From Candidatus Apopatosoma intestinale (lineage in GTDB: Bacteria; Bacillota; Clostridia; Oscillospirales; CAG-272), in the NCBI GenBank assembly GCA_018064545.1, contig JAGHUY010000335.1, positions 1-6,124 on the forward strand: a DNA stretch of 6,124 nucleotides, in the 5' to 3' direction. The position numbers were made by a program, and so were the translations under genes. Positions 5,140 through 6,124 of this stretch are shown here, piece by piece. Numbering within the stretch: the first letter of the stretch is position 1; each line of letters opens with the position of its first letter. The notes under the pieces are model-generated. The model ran no database searches. It was not told where the DNA came from and was given only the letters and a program-made list of their open reading frames with translations.

Positions 5140-6124
5140 AATCCTCGTCGGGATGAGCGGGGGCGTTGACAGCACGGTCAGCGCAATGCGTCTGAGAAAA
5201 GACGGCTACGATGTCGAAGGAGCCGTCCTTGTCATGAGCGAACACACCGACACCGAGGCCGCCGTCCGTGCGGCCGATGCCGTCGGAATCCCGCTTCATA
5301 TCGTCGATTGCCGATCCGATTTCGACCGGCTCGTCAAACGGGAGTTCGCGGCGGAATACCTGCGCGGACGCACCCCGAACCCCTGCGTCATCTGCAACCG
5401 GTTCGTCAAGATCGAATATCTTTGCCGGACAGCCCGGGAAATCGGTGCCGAAAAAGTGGCGACGGGTCATTATTGCGGTATCGGATACGACGAAACGACG
5501 GGACGGGTTTTCCCGACGATGGGGAAAGATAAAAAGAAAGATCAGAGTTACGTTTTCTGGAATCTGACACAGGAACAGCTTTCGATGCTGTACTGTCCGC
5601 TCACGGGCAGGACGAAAGATGAAACGGTCGCGGAAGCCGGGGCAGTCGGATTGCCGGTTCCGGACGGGGAAAGTCAGGATATATGTTTCCTGCCGGACGG
5701 AAACCACGCCGCCTATATCGAATCCGTTGCCGGACGACAGCCGGAAGGCGATTTTATCGATGAAAACGGCACCGTGATCGGTCGGCACAAAGGCATTATC
5801 CATTATACGGTGGGGCAGAGAAAGGGGCTTGGCATCGCGCTCGGGCATCCGGCCTTCGTCTCTCGCATCTGTGCCGAAGACAATACGGTTCAGCTGACGG
5901 ATGAATCGGCTCTTTTCCGCACGTCATTTACCTGCTCCGGATTGAATTTTTGCAAGTTACCGCCACGTGATCGCGGAGAAATCCGCGCCTTGGTGAAAGT
6001 ACGCTATGCGGCTCCGCCTACCGAGGCTGTCGTGACGTGGGAAAACGGCGTGGCAAACGTGCTTCTCTCGGAGCCGGCCCGTGCCGTTACCCCCGGACAG
6101 TCCGCTGTTTTTTATGACGGAACA
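5129..6124 (+). CDS. mnmA: tRNA-specific 2-thiouridylase MnmA (3' end outside the window)
   Basis: ATP-dependent enzyme that puts sulfur on C2 of wobble uridine 34 in tRNAs for Lys, Glu and Gln. The open frame covers 332 codons to the last base with no stop, so the C-terminus is missing. Family members of this type suggest only a few tens of residues are lost. Visible marks are the PP-loop SGGVDST (10-16), TPNPCVICNR (82-91) with the likely catalytic Cys89, and KVATGHY (109-115). KDQSYVFWNL (137-146) comes next, then ESQDICFLPDG (181-191) with the second catalytic Cys186 and HYTVGQRKGLGIALG (225-239). The segment after the PP-loop is short (VMSEHTDTEAAV) and lacks the longer loop of E. coli MnmA. 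The ATG lies inside nifU with an 11-base overlap and no Shine-Dalgarno sequence, so translation is probably coupled to nifU. In-frame GTG codons at 5105 and 5111 are weaker alternatives. NifS upstream is the probable sulfur donor. Confidence 0.95.
   Translation, partial: MKTKILVGMSGGVDSTVSAMRLRKDGYDVEGAVLVMSEHTDTEAAVRAADAVGIPLHIVDCRSDFDRLVKREFAAEYLRGRTPNPCVICNRFVKIEYLCRTAREIGAEKVATGHYCGIGYDETTGRVFPTMGKDKKKDQSYVFWNLTQEQLSMLYCPLTGRTKDETVAEAGAVGLPVPDGESQDICFLPDGNHAAYIESVAGRQPEGDFIDENGTVIGRHKGIIHYTVGQRKGLGIALGHPAFVSRICAEDNTVQLTDESALFRTSFTCSGLNFCKLPPRDRGEIRALVKVRYAAPPTEAVVTWENGVANVLLSEPARAVTPGQSAVFYDGT

Noticed and set aside
5030..5848. Minus-strand open frame (272 codons) across the end of nifU and mnmA
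   Set aside because: It is antisense to the conserved MnmA catalytic domain, and its translation has no recognisable motif.

Overview
The window is a gene-dense, one-strand stretch of bacterial housekeeping sequence. All seven recognisable genes read left to right, and no RNA gene, mobile element, CRISPR array or phage gene was seen. The proteins look like those of Firmicutes of the class Clostridia. RarA has a DEMQYF-type Walker B, the sulfur-transfer genes run nifS, nifU, mnmA, and MnmA is the short form with an NPCVICNR motif. Strong GGAGG ribosome binding sites and the use of GTG and TTG starts also fit. Third codon positions are G/C-rich, which suggests a moderately high-GC gut-type or anaerobic clostridial lineage. 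Genus cannot be told from this sequence.

Bases 1-2974 hold nth (endonuclease III), rarA (replication-associated recombination ATPase) and a Gfo/Idh/MocA-family NAD(P)-dependent oxidoreductase. They are packed 12 and 16 bases apart and are probably cotranscribed from a promoter outside the window. Bases 2975-3052 form the only real intergenic gap. It carries a sigma-A-type promoter with perfect TTGACA and TATAAT boxes and a possible nine-codon leader ORF.

The promoter should drive a second operon from 3053 to beyond the window end: rnhA (ribonuclease HI, GTG start), nifS (cysteine desulfurase, TTG start), nifU (IscU-type scaffold) and mnmA (tRNA 2-thiouridylase, cut off by the window edge). 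NifS takes sulfur from cysteine. That sulfur can go to the NifU scaffold for Fe-S clusters or to MnmA for 2-thiolation of tRNA wobble uridine. Nth at the left end is itself a [4Fe-4S] enzyme.

The most notable points are in NifU. The second of the three conserved cluster-ligand cysteines is glycine, and the protein ends in a short cysteine-rich tail (CDGCCCAC). The rarA-to-mnmA layout also recalls the Bacillus subtilis yrvN-cymR-yrvO-trmU locus. Here the position of the Rrf2-type regulator cymR is taken by the oxidoreductase and rnhA. Nothing in the window amounts to a wholly new system. The findings are local departures from conserved families and gene order.
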